Assembly: GCA_964036315.1 (NCBI GenBank)
Contig: OZ038511.1
Coordinates: forward strand, 311,001-375,000
DNA from: Acanthosepion esculentum
Lineage: Eukaryota; Mollusca; Cephalopoda; Sepiida; Sepiidae
Reading direction: 5' to 3'
DNA length: 64,000 nucleotides
The first letter of the stretch is position 1. Every line of letters starts with the position of its first letter. Shown one piece after another: positions 33,280 through 45,373 of the stretch. Position numbers and translations under genes: made by a program. The notes under the pieces were generated by a model. It ran no database searches. It worked only from the letters and a program-made list of their open reading frames with translations, and was not told the origin of the DNA.

Positions 33280-35140
33280 TGTGACACTATTTAGCTATGG
33301 TAATTGGCTAACTAATTAACCATAGAAATTAAAACAGGAAATACTTAAGGCGAAAAAGAGATATCTTGAAAGATATCGCGTTCGATGTTAAAAAGATTTT
33401 ATTTTATTTACGAAAAAGATATTTTTCACAAAAGACAGTAAACCCATGAAAAAAGCCATATGTGAGGTTTTGAGAAAGGCAAATATTAAGATATTGGCCA
33501 GACCACATGGCGGTCATAAAAACTTCAGCTTGAGACGATCGCCAATACAGACCAGGAACAATCAATGTTAATTATCTTTCCAAGATATCATTTTTTTTTT
33601 TTTCTTGGCCACTGGCAAGGAAAAGCAATGTGATGATTATAAAATTTTGGCATTTCTCTTGACATAGGTGAGAGGATTGTTATTATTTACTTTACCAGCA
33701 TGTCGCTTCAGACACTGAAACGTTGAATGGTGATTGTAAAATTTTAGCAAGAGACAGAAAATAGAGTGGAGAATTGAGAATTGGCGAGATAAAAGAATTT
33801 AATTTCTCAACAAGCCAAGGATTCCATTATAAAGCTAACTTCACGAAGGGACCAGATGGCAAACTTTGACAGTGATTGATGGAGTTGATAAAGAGTGCTG
33901 GCTAAGTGAATTCTGGGTGGCCAAAAGATATGATATAGAAATTTAATTGGCAACATGGATTTCGTAAAAATTTTGGCCGATGGGGAAAAAGGAAAATTTT
34001 GTAAACAAAAATTCTAGATTATAATTTTAAGGAGGCCAGCTTAGCCACACCGGCATGACTGGGATGCCATTGGTCAAGTGGTAGCAATGGTGATAGGCAG
34101 AGGTGAATGGATGAGAAAGATGGAGAAGTTATTAACGCCCACTGAAGGGATTGGTATGAGATACTAATGTGAGAGAGAAAGAGTCTAGGAGGATAGCTCT
34201 CCTCCAACCTTCCCTCATGGACGACGGAGACCCCCCCGAAATGGAAATTGATTAATTTTCCAAAAAAGGGAAGTAATCAATTTTCCTGTCCTGACAACAA
34301 ACAGATTTCTTGTTAAAAATTGAGATTTACCGAGAACCCCAGGCTGTGTCTGGTCCCACACCGGGTTTTTGTTGGTACCCATATAAATGAACATCCATGG
34401 GTCATTCAGCAGTCGCAGTTGAGCTGGTTTTGGAGTCAGAGCTTAACCAGAGTGTTGCCTCGCAGAAGCTGACCGAGAGATTCCACGACCTCCGACTTCA
34501 CCAAAACTACCAATAGTAAATTATACTGATGAACGAAGCCAAGCCAACACCTAAGAACTAAATCAGTTGACTTAAGATACCAACTTGCTAGAAACATGTT
34601 ACATTTTGCAGAAAATGGGCTGGGAGAAAAACACACTCCTGTATATAACAGAAGGATAAAGTTAATTTGTTATTTCTTAACATACTTGAACCTCTTGGGT
34701 TTTTCTTTTATTTACCTTTTTTTTTTCTTTGTGCTTGTGCAATACCACCTTCAGTCTGGACTTAGCTTACACTACAGCCTGATGCCTGATTGATCTTGTC
34801 TACCTAAGATCAAAGTCACAATGTGGGTATGTTAGACTTGAGATCGAAGCAGTTACTCCAGTAACCAGACGTTGCAAGTGAGCTGGGAATGATAGAGCTG
34901 GTATTGAACCGCTACATCTGGCAAAGCCATTAACATTGATGACCATAATTCGACCCTGGATGTGTCAGTATCCCATATTGGAATCCTGACCTGGGATTTC
35001 ACTGAGTAGTGACGACCACCGATTGACCGGAACACAGGCTGGTGGCAGCGACAAAAAGTGAACCCCAAAACGCCAGTAGAAGAAACAAAGCTTTATGCCG
35101 TGACTGGGAGTTGACCATGGGCCGACGGCTGGGTGTCACA
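33280..35140 (+). mobile_element. Candidate solo LTR (1.86 kb)
   Basis: The ends TGTGACAC and GTGTCACA are perfect 8-bp inverted repeats of TG...CA type. The block is flanked on both sides by (TA)n, consistent with insertion in a TA repeat and an ATAT-type target duplication. GC content is raised throughout. A TATA box (ATATAAATG, about 34381) precedes a CATTCAGCAGTCGCAGTTG region that could be the start. GATATCTT-GA-AAGATATC at 33360-33377 is a perfect 18-bp palindrome. TGGTGGCAGCG near 35039 resembles a primer-binding site region, so the 3' 100 bp may be leader and not LTR. No retroviral-type proteins remain inside. Confidence 0.5.
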
Positions 35141-35201
35141 ATATATATATTGTGCATTTAGGCAGCAATACCTTCTTTCATGCAAGTTTTATTATATATG
35201 A

Positions 35202-36285
35202 TAGACAAGGTGCTTTGATTAAGATTTTTTATATAATTTCTCATGTGATCTCATAATTTTTTCTTTTCACTAGATAAATTATACAAAAACTGTCTAAATG
35301 TTTTTTTCTGAGTGCTTTTAGCTATACATTTAGCCATTTTCAAAAATTTTATAAAAATCAGATGAATGATAATTATTGTTGTAACCGAGTGAAGGTTACT
35401 GAATAGAATAATCAAATGAAGGTTGCTAATGAATGATAATACTTAGAACATGAACAACACATATAAGATTCACCAGTGGCTAGAAGTGAGTCAAGTGAAT
35501 TCCACAATGAATCTCCAACTGCAGACCAACATACAGTATTTACTACTGTATTTATGCAAATGGAGGCATGCCAATTATCGTCCATTACAACAATTACAAA
35601 CAAGAGGAAACGAGACTTAACAACATTATGAAAAAATGCACAGCACCAGTAGACAAGAGCAAAAAAATTAGACTGTTTATTACAAAAAATTAAAATCACC
35701 AACCTTAAAGGTAAAAATAATAATTCACCTGTTAGGTCAAAATTAAATAGAACAAATATTATGAATTTAAATGTCCATTAAAGAATTGTGTTCCTGATCA
35801 ATCAAAATTCATAAACAGTTATATAGGCCACACCACAGTACGTTTAACAAGAAAATTCACACTACGTCTTTCTGACCAAAGCTCAATTAGCACTCATTTA
35901 AATACTCATGGAGACCTACTGGACCCTATTCATAACATACTTGTTGATAATACAAATATAATAGCATTGTTGACATGCAAAAAAAGGCAAAAAATCATGG
36001 AAGCCTTATTAATAAAAACAAAAAACCAACACTCAATAATATCAACTATGAACATAGACACAATATGTTGACTGTATTTTGAAAATGAAACATTATACAA
36101 ATACATACATACAACAATCTATTTCTAGTTAACAGTTAATATTATTTCAACCTTGAAAATGGCTAAATGTATAGCTAAAAGTGCTTGGAAAAAAACATTT
36201 GGACAATTTTTGTATAATTCATCTAGTGAAAAGAAAAAATTATAAGAGCATTTGAGAGATTATATAAAAAACTTAATCTTGTCTG
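35202..36285 (+). mobile_element. Penelope-like element with inverted terminal repeats
   Basis: Left arm 35202-35344 and right arm 36153-36285 are reverse complements over about 135 bp with few mismatches (for example TTTAGCTATACATTTAGCC and its complement). Between them is a GIY-YIG endonuclease frame, described in the next entry. Penelope-like elements carry long terminal repeats that may be direct or inverted, and end in a GIY-YIG domain; both traits are seen here. The reverse transcriptase part is missing, which is common in 5'-truncated copies. A TA repeat lies just outside the right arm. Confidence 0.75.
35781..36071 (+). pseudogene. Penelope-like GIY-YIG endonuclease, C-terminal fragment
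   Basis: A 97-codon open stretch ends at TGA 36069-36071. It reads KNCVPDQSKFINSYIGHTT, then VRLTRKFTLRLSDQSS and THLNTHGD, then CKKRQKIMEALLIKTKNQ. Y-I-G is the second half of the GIY-YIG motif, the Arg in LTRKF and the Glu in IMEALL are the conserved catalytic positions, and the STHLNTH word is normal for the Penelope version. The first part of the motif (GIY) and the upstream RT have been lost, so the fragment cannot act alone. The domain would normally nick DNA for target-primed insertion. It lies inside the inverted arms. Confidence 0.8.
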
Positions 36286-36288
36286 TTG

Positions 36289-36293
<5 letters not shown>

Positions 36294-36329
<36 letters not shown>

Positions 36330-36398
36330 CCGATTGTAGGGGACAGTTGTATTAAAATGTTCTCTATACATAATCTGATAAATTGAACATGTGGAGCT

Positions 36399-36428
<30 letters not shown>
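36294..36428. repeat. Two (TA)n microsatellites
   Basis: TA runs at about 36292-36328 and 36400-36424, separated by an unassigned stretch. Confidence 0.9.
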
Positions 36429-36429
<1 letters not shown>

Positions 36430-38135
36430 AAATCACTCAATACTCAACTCTCACTGATTAGGAATGAGTACAGGTAAAGCTTACATTTAAAAGTAGATAT
36501 GGTTTTGTTAATTATAAGATAGTTCTTCTTTAATTATTGATGTGTAAATAATCATACAGTTTTAGAAGTAATCATAACATTAAGCTTTATGACTGCTTTT
36601 TACAATCTTCGAAAACATTTTTAATTTGCAAAAACACAAATGTTCAGGTTAGCAATTGTACATATTTGCATTTAACAAATTTATTTGTATTTCAAAGTTA
36701 AATATCAAAATTATTTGCCAGAAGATATGTAGGAATTTTTATTAAAATAAACTCTAACAGCAAGATCAAGCATACAGTTGGTACATACACAAATGTATGT
36801 ACACACATGCACAAATGGGTTACTCACTAAAGAAAGAAGCATGACTTCAAAATCATTGTTGATTTTCATATACACTAATGTATTTATAGATATATGAATG
36901 CATAGAGAAACACAGAGACAAATAAAGATACTTATAGGCATCCATAGACCTTCTTAGAATGATGAATTCATCTGATTTTTTTATTTCAATCTCCCTTGAT
37001 TCTTCAAAACCTTTGTTGTGCATTGCATCCAAGATTCAAAATGATTACTTTTCATTGTTAAAATTTGAAAAAAGTGAAACAGAATGTTTGTCATTCAGAT
37101 TAAACAAGGAAATATTTTAAATCAATGTTTTCTAAGAAAAATCAGTTGGGACTTGTCTTTATGTCCAGAGGAAGGCAGTAGCAAATTTCTCTGAGTAACA
37201 ACATAATGATAAAGTCTACACTGACCAATGAAATTGTAAGGAAATTACTTGTTTTTTTCCTTCTCTTTTTCATTTAGAAATTCCATTAACTTTGGTAAGT
37301 TCTTGAAATCATATTCTTTATTTGTGTTGTTGGTGACAATTTTAATTTCTTATTTTTTCTTCTTTCTTTTTTTAAGTCACCTCGTAATTCTGCAGGATGT
37401 CCTACCATCTCTATCCTCATTCAGAGTATAGCAAAATAATTGTGTCTTCCCCGTTCTATGTCTGAAATAAATTAAAGTCATACAAACACATTAACCATCT
37501 TCTTTTTCCCTTATCTTTATCTTTAGCTGAAAGTCTCTGGGATTTATAGTCGACATCCTTCATGAGGAATTTGAAAATAGATAAATCAATAAGAACCCGG
37601 CTGTAGGCATGCTTATCTCTTTTCTACTTATGATCTGCCAGCAACATTGTGTGCTGAGATAACAAAGAAAAGGGATAGGGAAAATATTAGCACATATATA
37701 TGGATATTTATGCAAAACATAGATCACTTTATGTTGAAAAGCCTATCTGTTTATATCAATCTTAAATACATACAGACTGATAATTTTTTGTGTATATATA
37801 TATATATATATATACACTCAGACATAATTGTATATATAAAAATGTCTACTTCAATATTTGTATGTGCAGAAATATATAAATATATATAAAGTGAGATTTT
37901 AGTATCCAAGTTGATGCTTTCACAATAAAATTGGTATTAATCAACCAATGTTTGTTTACTGATATTTACATCTGAAATATATCCTGTGAGTTTACACTTA
38001 TAGTATAAATCCTTATTACAAATCTTGACAATAACTTTTTTTTTTAAATGTGTCAGGATTTATTATACAATGTTTATCATAAATGCTTCTTTATAAATGA
38101 AACCAAAAATTATAAAACACAAAAACCTTTTGTTT
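36430..38135. other. Unassigned AT-rich sequence with a (TA)n run
   Basis: A TA run lies at about 37794-37815. No gene or other repeat is visible. Confidence 0.4.
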
Positions 38136-38139
38136 TTAA

Positions 38140-38290
38140 TCATTTCACCCCAAGCAAGGTAATAAAGCCATTAAGACACAAGAGGGTTACTGAGTGTTAG
38201 AGAATGAGGAAAAACTGCTATTGAGAGAGGGCAATAAAAGAAGAATTAAGAAGACAGAAGATAAGGATTTAATGAATATAATATCTCATA
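38140..38290 (-). pseudogene. Jockey-like LINE, 3' UTR fragment
   Basis: On the plus strand CATTTCACCCCAAGCAAGG and GGGTTACTGAGTGTTAGAG correspond to the reverse complement of the 7.27-7.35 kb end (CTTGCTTGAGGTGAAATG, CTCTGTAACCCC). The segment contains GGGCAATAAAAGAAG, as in the 31.8 kb copy. Confidence 0.65.
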
Positions 38291-38294
38291 GACA

Positions 38295-39610
38295 TAAATA
38301 AATTCTTGTGTTTTATTTTGCATGTTAATATTTGCTCCTTGATATTCTGTAACCTTCATCAGTCTCTCAAACATCAATTTTTTTGTTTTCATTTCTCTAC
38401 TGTTTCAAATTTAGCATTACTTACAGCAATTTCCCAGATATATTCTTCGCTTGAAGTTTGTTTTCTATTTCCATACACATCTCTTTTAATGAAGAGGAGG
38501 AGGAGGAGCTCACACATTTTCTAATATCTTTGGAGCCTGGAGGCCATTCCATTAATTTATCTTTGAAACCATTTTTGACAATATGGAGCACAATAGTCAG
38601 CTTTACAGAATATAAAGGAACATTGTTTTGTATGAATTGACACTTTTAACTTAAAGCTTCTTCGCTATGACATGTATCACTGAAAAATGTCTTGTCCAAA
38701 AACTTAGAATAATTTTCTGTATTTATCTTGGCACCTTTGTCAACTTTGTAAGGATCTCTTTAATTCTACTTCATTCTCAGCCCCCCCCCCCCCAAACGAC
38801 TCCTTCTACCCATATTGTCTTCTAAGTTATATTAGTTGACTATTTTCATGAAGGTTAGAACCTAGTCGTCAGGTATATCAATGGTAAAAATTTGAATATA
38901 AATTGTATTATGTCTAAGTTTTTTCAGCTTTCAAAAGCCATTGTCAAAAAGTTTTTGTAGATAATGTTTTGACAATATTATTTTTGTGTTATGTTGGTTT
39001 TATTTATTTATTTTTATATATACTTCATACATCATGCTGGTTTGTTCTATGATATTTAAACTTTAAAACCTCCATCTATAAAGAAACAACTGACTTAAAT
39101 ACATACCCATTTAACTGCAAAAAGGGAATATCCACATAGGTACAAAATAATTTATCAGGCACAGTTTATATCCTCTACATGCAAATTGTTATAACAAACT
39201 CTTTCTCTCTAATAATAAGCATAATTCAAGCATAATATACATTGGTTATATAACCACTACCTCATCACATTGATTAATTTTCCATTTATCTGAAAATATT
39301 CAATTAAATCACATATCACCAACAAACACAGCAATGTTATATTCCAATTCTGATTGGATTGGTGACCAAATGAAAATTACAAACTGCTGGAGAAGCAGAA
39401 GAAAAAGAAGACACGGATTGTTAAGATAAAATTCTTTGTATTGCTGATAAAGCAGATGAAAGCAGAATGCCTGGGAGGATAGGGAGAGTCAGTAGGGCCA
39501 GGAGTTGATGTGTGTGTTGGGTCAGTTTATTAAGATCATTGGTGGCCATAGTGACAACTTGCCTGCTGGTCTGCCACTCTGCAGTTGTGTTGTGAGCGGC
39601 ATTCTTAAAA
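38295..39610. other. Unassigned sequence with poly(C) tract
   Basis: A C-run of about 14 bases lies at 38780-38793. Frames at 38306-38524 and 38458-38640 match nothing I know. A GC-richer patch at 39420-39610 precedes the open frame at 39615. Confidence 0.4.
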
Positions 39611-39614
39611 GCAG

Positions 39615-39851
39615 ATGGGTTGGAGCACAACTCGGTATATTTTTGTCATGCTTGCTTTAGTGGCAATGTTCATGATTAGTTCCTTTGTATTTTTATATTT
39701 ATATAGTGTGTATTTGTTTCATGAGATGGATGTGATGCTCAGATCCCCTGTGCAGAGAGCAACATCTTTATTGAATCAGAAGAGAGAGATCTATTTTGAA
39801 GCAGAGTATGACAGCAACACCAGAAGAAAGTTGACAAATTCTTACCAATAA
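39615..39851 (+). CDS. Candidate small membrane protein or first coding exon
   Basis: A 78-codon frame, MGWSTTRYIFVMLALVAMFM at its start. Residues about 9-33 form a strongly hydrophobic helix (FVMLALVAMFMISSFVFLYL) with Arg just before it, followed by a charged tail including SPVQRATSLLNQKREIYFEA. The topology fits a type II signal anchor. Upstream DNA is GC-richer and a stop precedes the Met in frame. A possible splice donor (GTATGA) lies at 39806, which would make 39615-39805 a first exon. I do not recognise the family and could not link it to downstream exons. Residue content is not repeat-like, unlike most frames in the window. Confidence 0.3.
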   Translation: MGWSTTRYIFVMLALVAMFMISSFVFLYLYSVYLFHEMDVMLRSPVQRATSLLNQKREIYFEAEYDSNTRRKLTNSYQ

Positions 39852-39854
39852 CAC

Positions 39855-40430
39855 AAAAATATTTCACATAAACTTTTAAAAACTAGCTAGAAATTCTACA
39901 AGCATAATAGATGCCAAAATAATACATCAACAAAATTTTATTAAATTTAGGAATAAATAAACTAAATATACAGATACAACCAATAGATATATATATGGTT
40001 TGAAGATTATTTAAGACAATAAACTGAGAGTGAAGTGCAGTTTTGATTTCTCTGTCCATATCTACAAATGCTCTTCCTTCATTATTGACCACTCTTCCCT
40101 TATCACAAATTAAAAAAAATATATTTATTTTTTGTGTAGTTTTAGCTACAGTTATACACACACATGTAAGTACATACATATGTATTTCTCTCTCAACTGC
40201 AGTTCAAACGGATGGTACAAACTATCATTTTTAATACCTTTTCTTTTCCTTCTACTTCAGCAATTAATGAAATTTAAAATAAAATTTTTAAAATTATTCC
40301 TCTTGTTGTCTATCATTTTCTACTTTTTCCCAATGATACCTTTCCTCACTTTTATTTCTCATAGATGAAATAAAAAATAAAATGAGTATTTTCTAAAAAC
40401 TTTCTAGCTGTCTGTGACTGTTATATAGGA
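39855..40430. other. Unassigned AT-rich sequence
   Basis: I see nothing assignable here. Confidence 0.35.
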
Positions 40431-40434
40431 GTTG

Positions 40435-41110
40435 ATGTGGTCATCAGGTTATATTTACTAATTCATTATCCTTTTACAATTTTCTTTGCCTGATGTTACT
40501 CTCCCCAAATTCATCCTCTTTAAGCCTTTCCTCCCTTTTTCAAAATTTGATTTCACTTTTCTTTGTCTAATTGCTTCTATTTATATCCAAATTTATAGAA
40601 TTTTTTTTCCTTTCTGCACAATCCATTTTGTTGCAGTTCTTCTATGATTTCTACAATCAGTTCACATTCTCCAAATTCTTTATTGCTTTTCACCTGAATT
40701 TTCATTCTTTCATCCTTTCCATTTGTATATTTTGCTTTCTTTAAACTCATAATGCATTCGTCTTATTGTGTCTTCTTTTTTTTTGTTTTTGTTAACTAGA
40801 AATTTGTATTTCTTGTCTTTTCACTTATTGTTTACTAATTCCCTCTTTCCAACATCTTTTTCTCCCTATTTGGCATTTTTTCTTTATCCTTCTCCCAATA
40901 TACTTAATTCTCCCTCTTTTCTCATAGTGTTTTTTCTTTTACTCTCAATCTCTCTCCACTTTATCCTAGTTTGTACATTCTCTCTCTCTCTCTCTTTTAC
41001 TCTTTCTCTTGTACACAGAATTTATTAGCTCTCTTATATTTAGTAACTGAAAAATTCTTTCTATCCTTCTTTCTCTGACTGAGCCCAATTTTCTTTTTCT
41101 GTTTTCAAGT
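40435..41110. repeat. Pyrimidine-rich stretch ending in (TC)n
   Basis: For about 650 bp the plus strand is dominated by C and T with few purines, and includes a (TC)n run at 40977-40997. It could be a decayed pyrimidine microsatellite. Small frames here are artefacts of the composition. Confidence 0.6.
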
Positions 41111-41114
41111 GTAC

Positions 41115-42475
41115 TAAAGATTTCACCTTTGACATAAAAGTGGCAAATCATTTTTGTTGATCTTAAGAACCAAATGTTGTTATAATTAGTTATTTTTTGC
41201 TTGAATTTAATTTCACACCCCTCAACCATGTTGATCAGTCTGGAGTTCTTTCTGCAAATATTTTTCTGGAATATTGTTTCCATGAACCAAATTTGAAAAC
41301 TGCAAAGAATACTTTAGCTGATTCATAATAGTTTACAATAAAGCACATATTTGACTTGTCTTAGCTTACTTTCAAAAAGGATGTAATTCTCATTAGAACC
41401 ATATTTACATATTTATAAACAAATAGAACATAATTATTTTAAAAAGAAGTCATGCTAGGAAAAATTTCTGCAGCCATAAATACTTTTTTTTATTAAAGAA
41501 ATTAGTTTGAAAATTGTAGCTTTTTCTTCTCTTGCATTTCAAAATCATTTATTTAGCATTAAAGACAACTCTCGAATTTTCATATAGATTTTTATATCAA
41601 TCACTCAGAACTTAAAACATTCTTCATGGCAAATATTTTCACATAAACATAAGTACAAGTTACTTTCAGACTCTCTGAGGTAAGACTTTATAAGTATTTT
41701 GATAATGATTAATCATGTATCAGCTCAGGACCAAATGTAGATTTGAGCTGTTTGCAACTTACACATAATTACATAATTCAATATAGCTGCAGAATGAACT
41801 TTAACTTTTCTTCCCAGAAGATAAATTTTAATAAGCTTTACTAACTTGAAAATTATTTAGATATCATTGATCCTCAGTATCAGTTACCTGTAATCAACCC
41901 CGGAAATAAACAAATTCAAAAGTTTTACTTAATAATGGTCCTAAAATGCAAGAATAATTAACGGTGGCATTTCAGTTTGGTCAAAGAGAAAAAAATCAAG
42001 TTATTTCTTTAAGTGATAAAGTGGAAAGTCTTAATGAGGAAAGAAAATATATGCTGAGCTCCTTAATACCTACAATAAGAATGAATCTTATGCCACATGG
42101 CTGTTATAATTGTTAATATCTTATTCTATCTGAATTAAAAAGTACACTTTATCATAGGTGTGTATAAACTGGGGAAAAACGTATGTCTACAGATGTAAAT
42201 ACTATCCATGGTTTCAGCCATACACTGAGGGTCTGGAAACATATTTGGAGGTAGGGGAACTACTGTATTTGGATAACTGCTGAGGTAAAAGGTAGTAGCA
42301 CTCAATTACAAAAGTGTTGTTAGTTGACTATCAGCAAAGTCCATTTTTAGTTCAATAGATAAGAAAAAGATTGTTAGATTTTTTCCTGGAAGACTAATTT
42401 TCACTAGCATTAGTCATTTTGAGTGAAAATTGAATATGGACTATCATATGGGAAGAAATATAAAAAAAGTAAAAT
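41115..42475. other. Unassigned AT-rich sequence
   Basis: I see no gene or named repeat. Confidence 0.4.
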
Positions 42476-42479
42476 GTTT

Positions 42480-44060
42480 AATCTAATGAAAGAGAAGCAG
42501 CAGATAATGTGAAAGAAGGAAACAAAAGTTGACTGGCTCCATGAGAAATGTACAGAAACTTAGCAGACATACACAAAAATGAAATATCAGAATAGAAAGC
42601 ATGTTCTTTTGTAGGGATTCATAAAATCAAATTAAAATCATAATGGAAAAGAAAAGCACTACAGAGATGGAGCAAATACATCTGTGAGTTCATCTATGAC
42701 AATGGCTAGAGAGAAACCTATAATACTAAAAACGTGGAAGAAACAGTAGTATTAAAATCAGAGGTGAGTGGTCAGCATGGTACACAATAAAGAGAAAGAA
42801 AACAGCAGGACCAGATAAGATTATATAAAGGTGCTGAAAGCATTAAGAAATTTCTGGATTGATATGGTTACTGAAATTAAAAAAAAATGAAATATGATAG
42901 CAGGGAAATACTGGAAGACCTCAGTAAACCAATCTTCATATCACTGTTGAAGACACCAGGTGCAAATAAATGTGAACTCTATCAGACAATTGGCTTGATG
43001 TGGAAGATAACTAATCATTAGGATTTTAATGTATGGTGACAATAGCAGACTTAGACTGGAAATAGAGTAAGAAACGTTTAGCTTTGTGGAAGATACTGGA
43101 ACAAGAAATGCAATTTTTATCATCAGAATGAGTAATACAAATGCAGAATGACCTATATTCTCTACTGGGAACAAACATCTTACATGTGAATAAAGAACAT
43201 GTTTCATGAACAAACCAAAATAGAAGAGTACAATGAGAATGCAAATTCATTATTTGACCTATACAATGAGATGAAGCTCAGAGGACTAGAAGATGTACCA
43301 GGATTTATTATTGACCAACATAATTTTAACAACCTTTGATATGCAGTTTAAACTGTGTGGATAACAGATTCAGAAAGAAAACTGAATGAAATATTATACA
43401 AAATAATTGTGGAAAGGAAGAAAGGACTAAGCATTAACTCTAAGAAGACAGACATTATGGTTGTCAGCAAAAGAGACAGTCTAAGTAGTGAGTTGCATAC
43501 TGAGGACATCAAAATGAAGCAGATGCAGAAATTCAACTGGGTAGTGTAGTAACAAATATGAAAGTATATAGGAACTGTGAAAATGTCTTTCAGAAACTAA
43601 GTAAGATAAACTAAGAAAAGTGCTAAACTGCAATGTAATATCTCATTTACTATATGTTAGTGAATGCTGGACAATCGCCCTCACAAATGAAGAAGACAGT
43701 TGAAATGACAGAGATGGAATTTTATTAGTGAATATTGATAGACAAAATGTATGAGTAATGAGGAAGTTTTAAAGAATAGGAACAACAAAGAAACTCTGCT
43801 AACAATTAAAAAGAGAGGGCTAAAGTTTCTGGGGCAAATAATGAAAGTAGGTTGGATAATTTAACACACAGGGTTTATTGAAAGCAAGAGAAGCTCAAGA
43901 AAACAGTGAATAACTTATTTGAATCATCCTTGAATGAATGGATGGCAGAGCACAGGCCACAATGAAAGGTGCTAAAGAGGCGAGAGTTACTTAAAGCATC
44001 AAAAGACAGGAAGCTATGGAGAGTTTTGATTGTCCATGTCCTGAAAGGATGTGACTCATT
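42480..44060 (+). pseudogene. RTE-type LINE, long but decayed copy
   Basis: The longest member of the RTE family here. Frames in order give a linker with ALQRWSKYICEFIYDNG (about 42660-42710), the pre-RT block with KTAGPDK (about 42800), EISGLIW, the RT core of which only scattered words survive, and a catalytic area decayed from YADDTVLI to YAV-TVWI near 43340. The open frame 43355-43549 has SERKLNEILYKIIVERKKGL and SINSKKTDIMVVSKRDSLS. The 3' part has QKLSKIN, FESSLNEWMAEH, and at 43969-44070 RRELLKASKDRKLWRVLIVH. The catalytic Asps are lost; stops are frequent. RTE elements mobilise themselves, and often SINEs, by target-primed reverse transcription. Confidence 0.85.
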
Positions 44061-44069
44061 AACAGTATT

Positions 44070-45060
44070 TCTGATTTATGAAGAAAGAAAACAGTATGTG
44101 AGCCATCCAAATATTTTCTCTCAGATGTTATTTTACGAATTTCTGTTCTAATGATACATTATTTATTTGATTTTTTTCCACTGAAATTTACAGTTTCTTT
44201 AGTCATTTCCAAACATCTTTAATTCTTCATCAACTTTGGATAAATTGATATTTTTTTATAATAAATTGTTGGATAAAATCAATTACTGTTCTTTATTGAT
44301 GGCTTTTTGCTTTAAATAATTAACTAAAATTAAATTATAATTAAGAAACATTTTGTAAATGAACAGATTACAGGTAAATACAATTTTGGTAATCTTTGCA
44401 AGCATCATTGTCTGCTTGAGAAAATCCAAAAGCAAAAAATGGAAAGAAAGGTTTGGAAAGGAAAATGATGCCCAAGAGAGTGAAGAATGGTTTGATGCTG
44501 ACAAGAACTTTGTGTTGTACAAATTCCATTTCAAAAACTAGCAACAGAGATTAAATTATGCCAATGGTTCTGGAACTTTGCAAAATGTCTTTCATAATTG
44601 AGGCATTGGGAGAAAGCTGGAACTTTCTTCAGAAAAACAAACATTAATTAAACTCGTACTGTTTTAATTAGAAATATAATTTTTCTAGCAGGATAATTTT
44701 CAAATGATAGTTAAACAATATTTTTTATAGACAATTAGCCAAAAGCAGGGAACATTTATTTATAATTTTTCTGATGTTTATGCAGCCCCCCCCTCTCAAA
44801 TAAATTATATTCAGATATATGCAATTGATTCTCCATGTATAAATGCCATCATGGCAAACTGAAAAATATTGTTGAATAATACATCTTAACCTCCTTCATT
44901 TTCTTTTGTTTCAATTTATATTTCATCCTCCCTTTCAAATGACAATATTTGCAAAACTTAATCTAAAAGATTTCTGTTTTGAATTTTGACAGCTTACGGT
45001 ATTAATAAAATGTTTTTTAACCAAATATTGAGGGCCTTAGAATATTTTATATAATATATC
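44070..45060. other. Unassigned AT-rich sequence
   Basis: I see nothing assignable. Confidence 0.4.
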
Positions 45061-45063
45061 TGA

Positions 45064-45097
45064 TATATAAAAAATATATATATATATATATATATAG
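45064..45097. repeat. (TA)n microsatellite
   Basis: TA run immediately left of the degenerate tandem at 45098. Confidence 0.9.
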
Positions 45098-45250
45098 TCC
45101 TCCAGTGTTATGCACCAAGAAAGTGTCCTCCAGTGCATTGTGCTCCAATCAATTGTTGTCCAGTGTGTAGTGTTCTAATTTGTTGTTCACTCATCTATTG
45201 TTCAGCATTCAGTTATTCCCCAGCGTGTTGTTCTCCAATTTATTTTTAAC
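45098..45250 (+). repeat. Degenerate short tandem (about 30-bp units)
   Basis: About five imperfect units share TCC(A)GTG...TTGT(T)CTCCAATT-like words, for example GTCCTCCAGTG, GTGCTCCAATC, GTTGTCCAGTG and GTTCTCCAATT. The unit length is about 30 bp and divergence is high. Confidence 0.5.
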
Positions 45251-45373
45251 TGAATGATTAATTCAACCATTTGTATTTGGTTTGTCTTTGATGTTACATC
45301 TCTGATATGAAATTAGGTTTAATTCAATACAAAACATGGAAAAGAATTGCATGTGTGCATATATATATATAAT

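Noticed and set aside
33360..33377. Operator-like palindrome GATATCTT-GA-AAGATATC as a regulatory site
   Set aside because: A single 18-bp palindrome inside a candidate LTR is not enough to claim binding of any factor.
40768..41028. 86-codon Ser/Leu/Phe-rich protein
   Set aside because: It reflects the pyrimidine-rich strand and not selection for protein.
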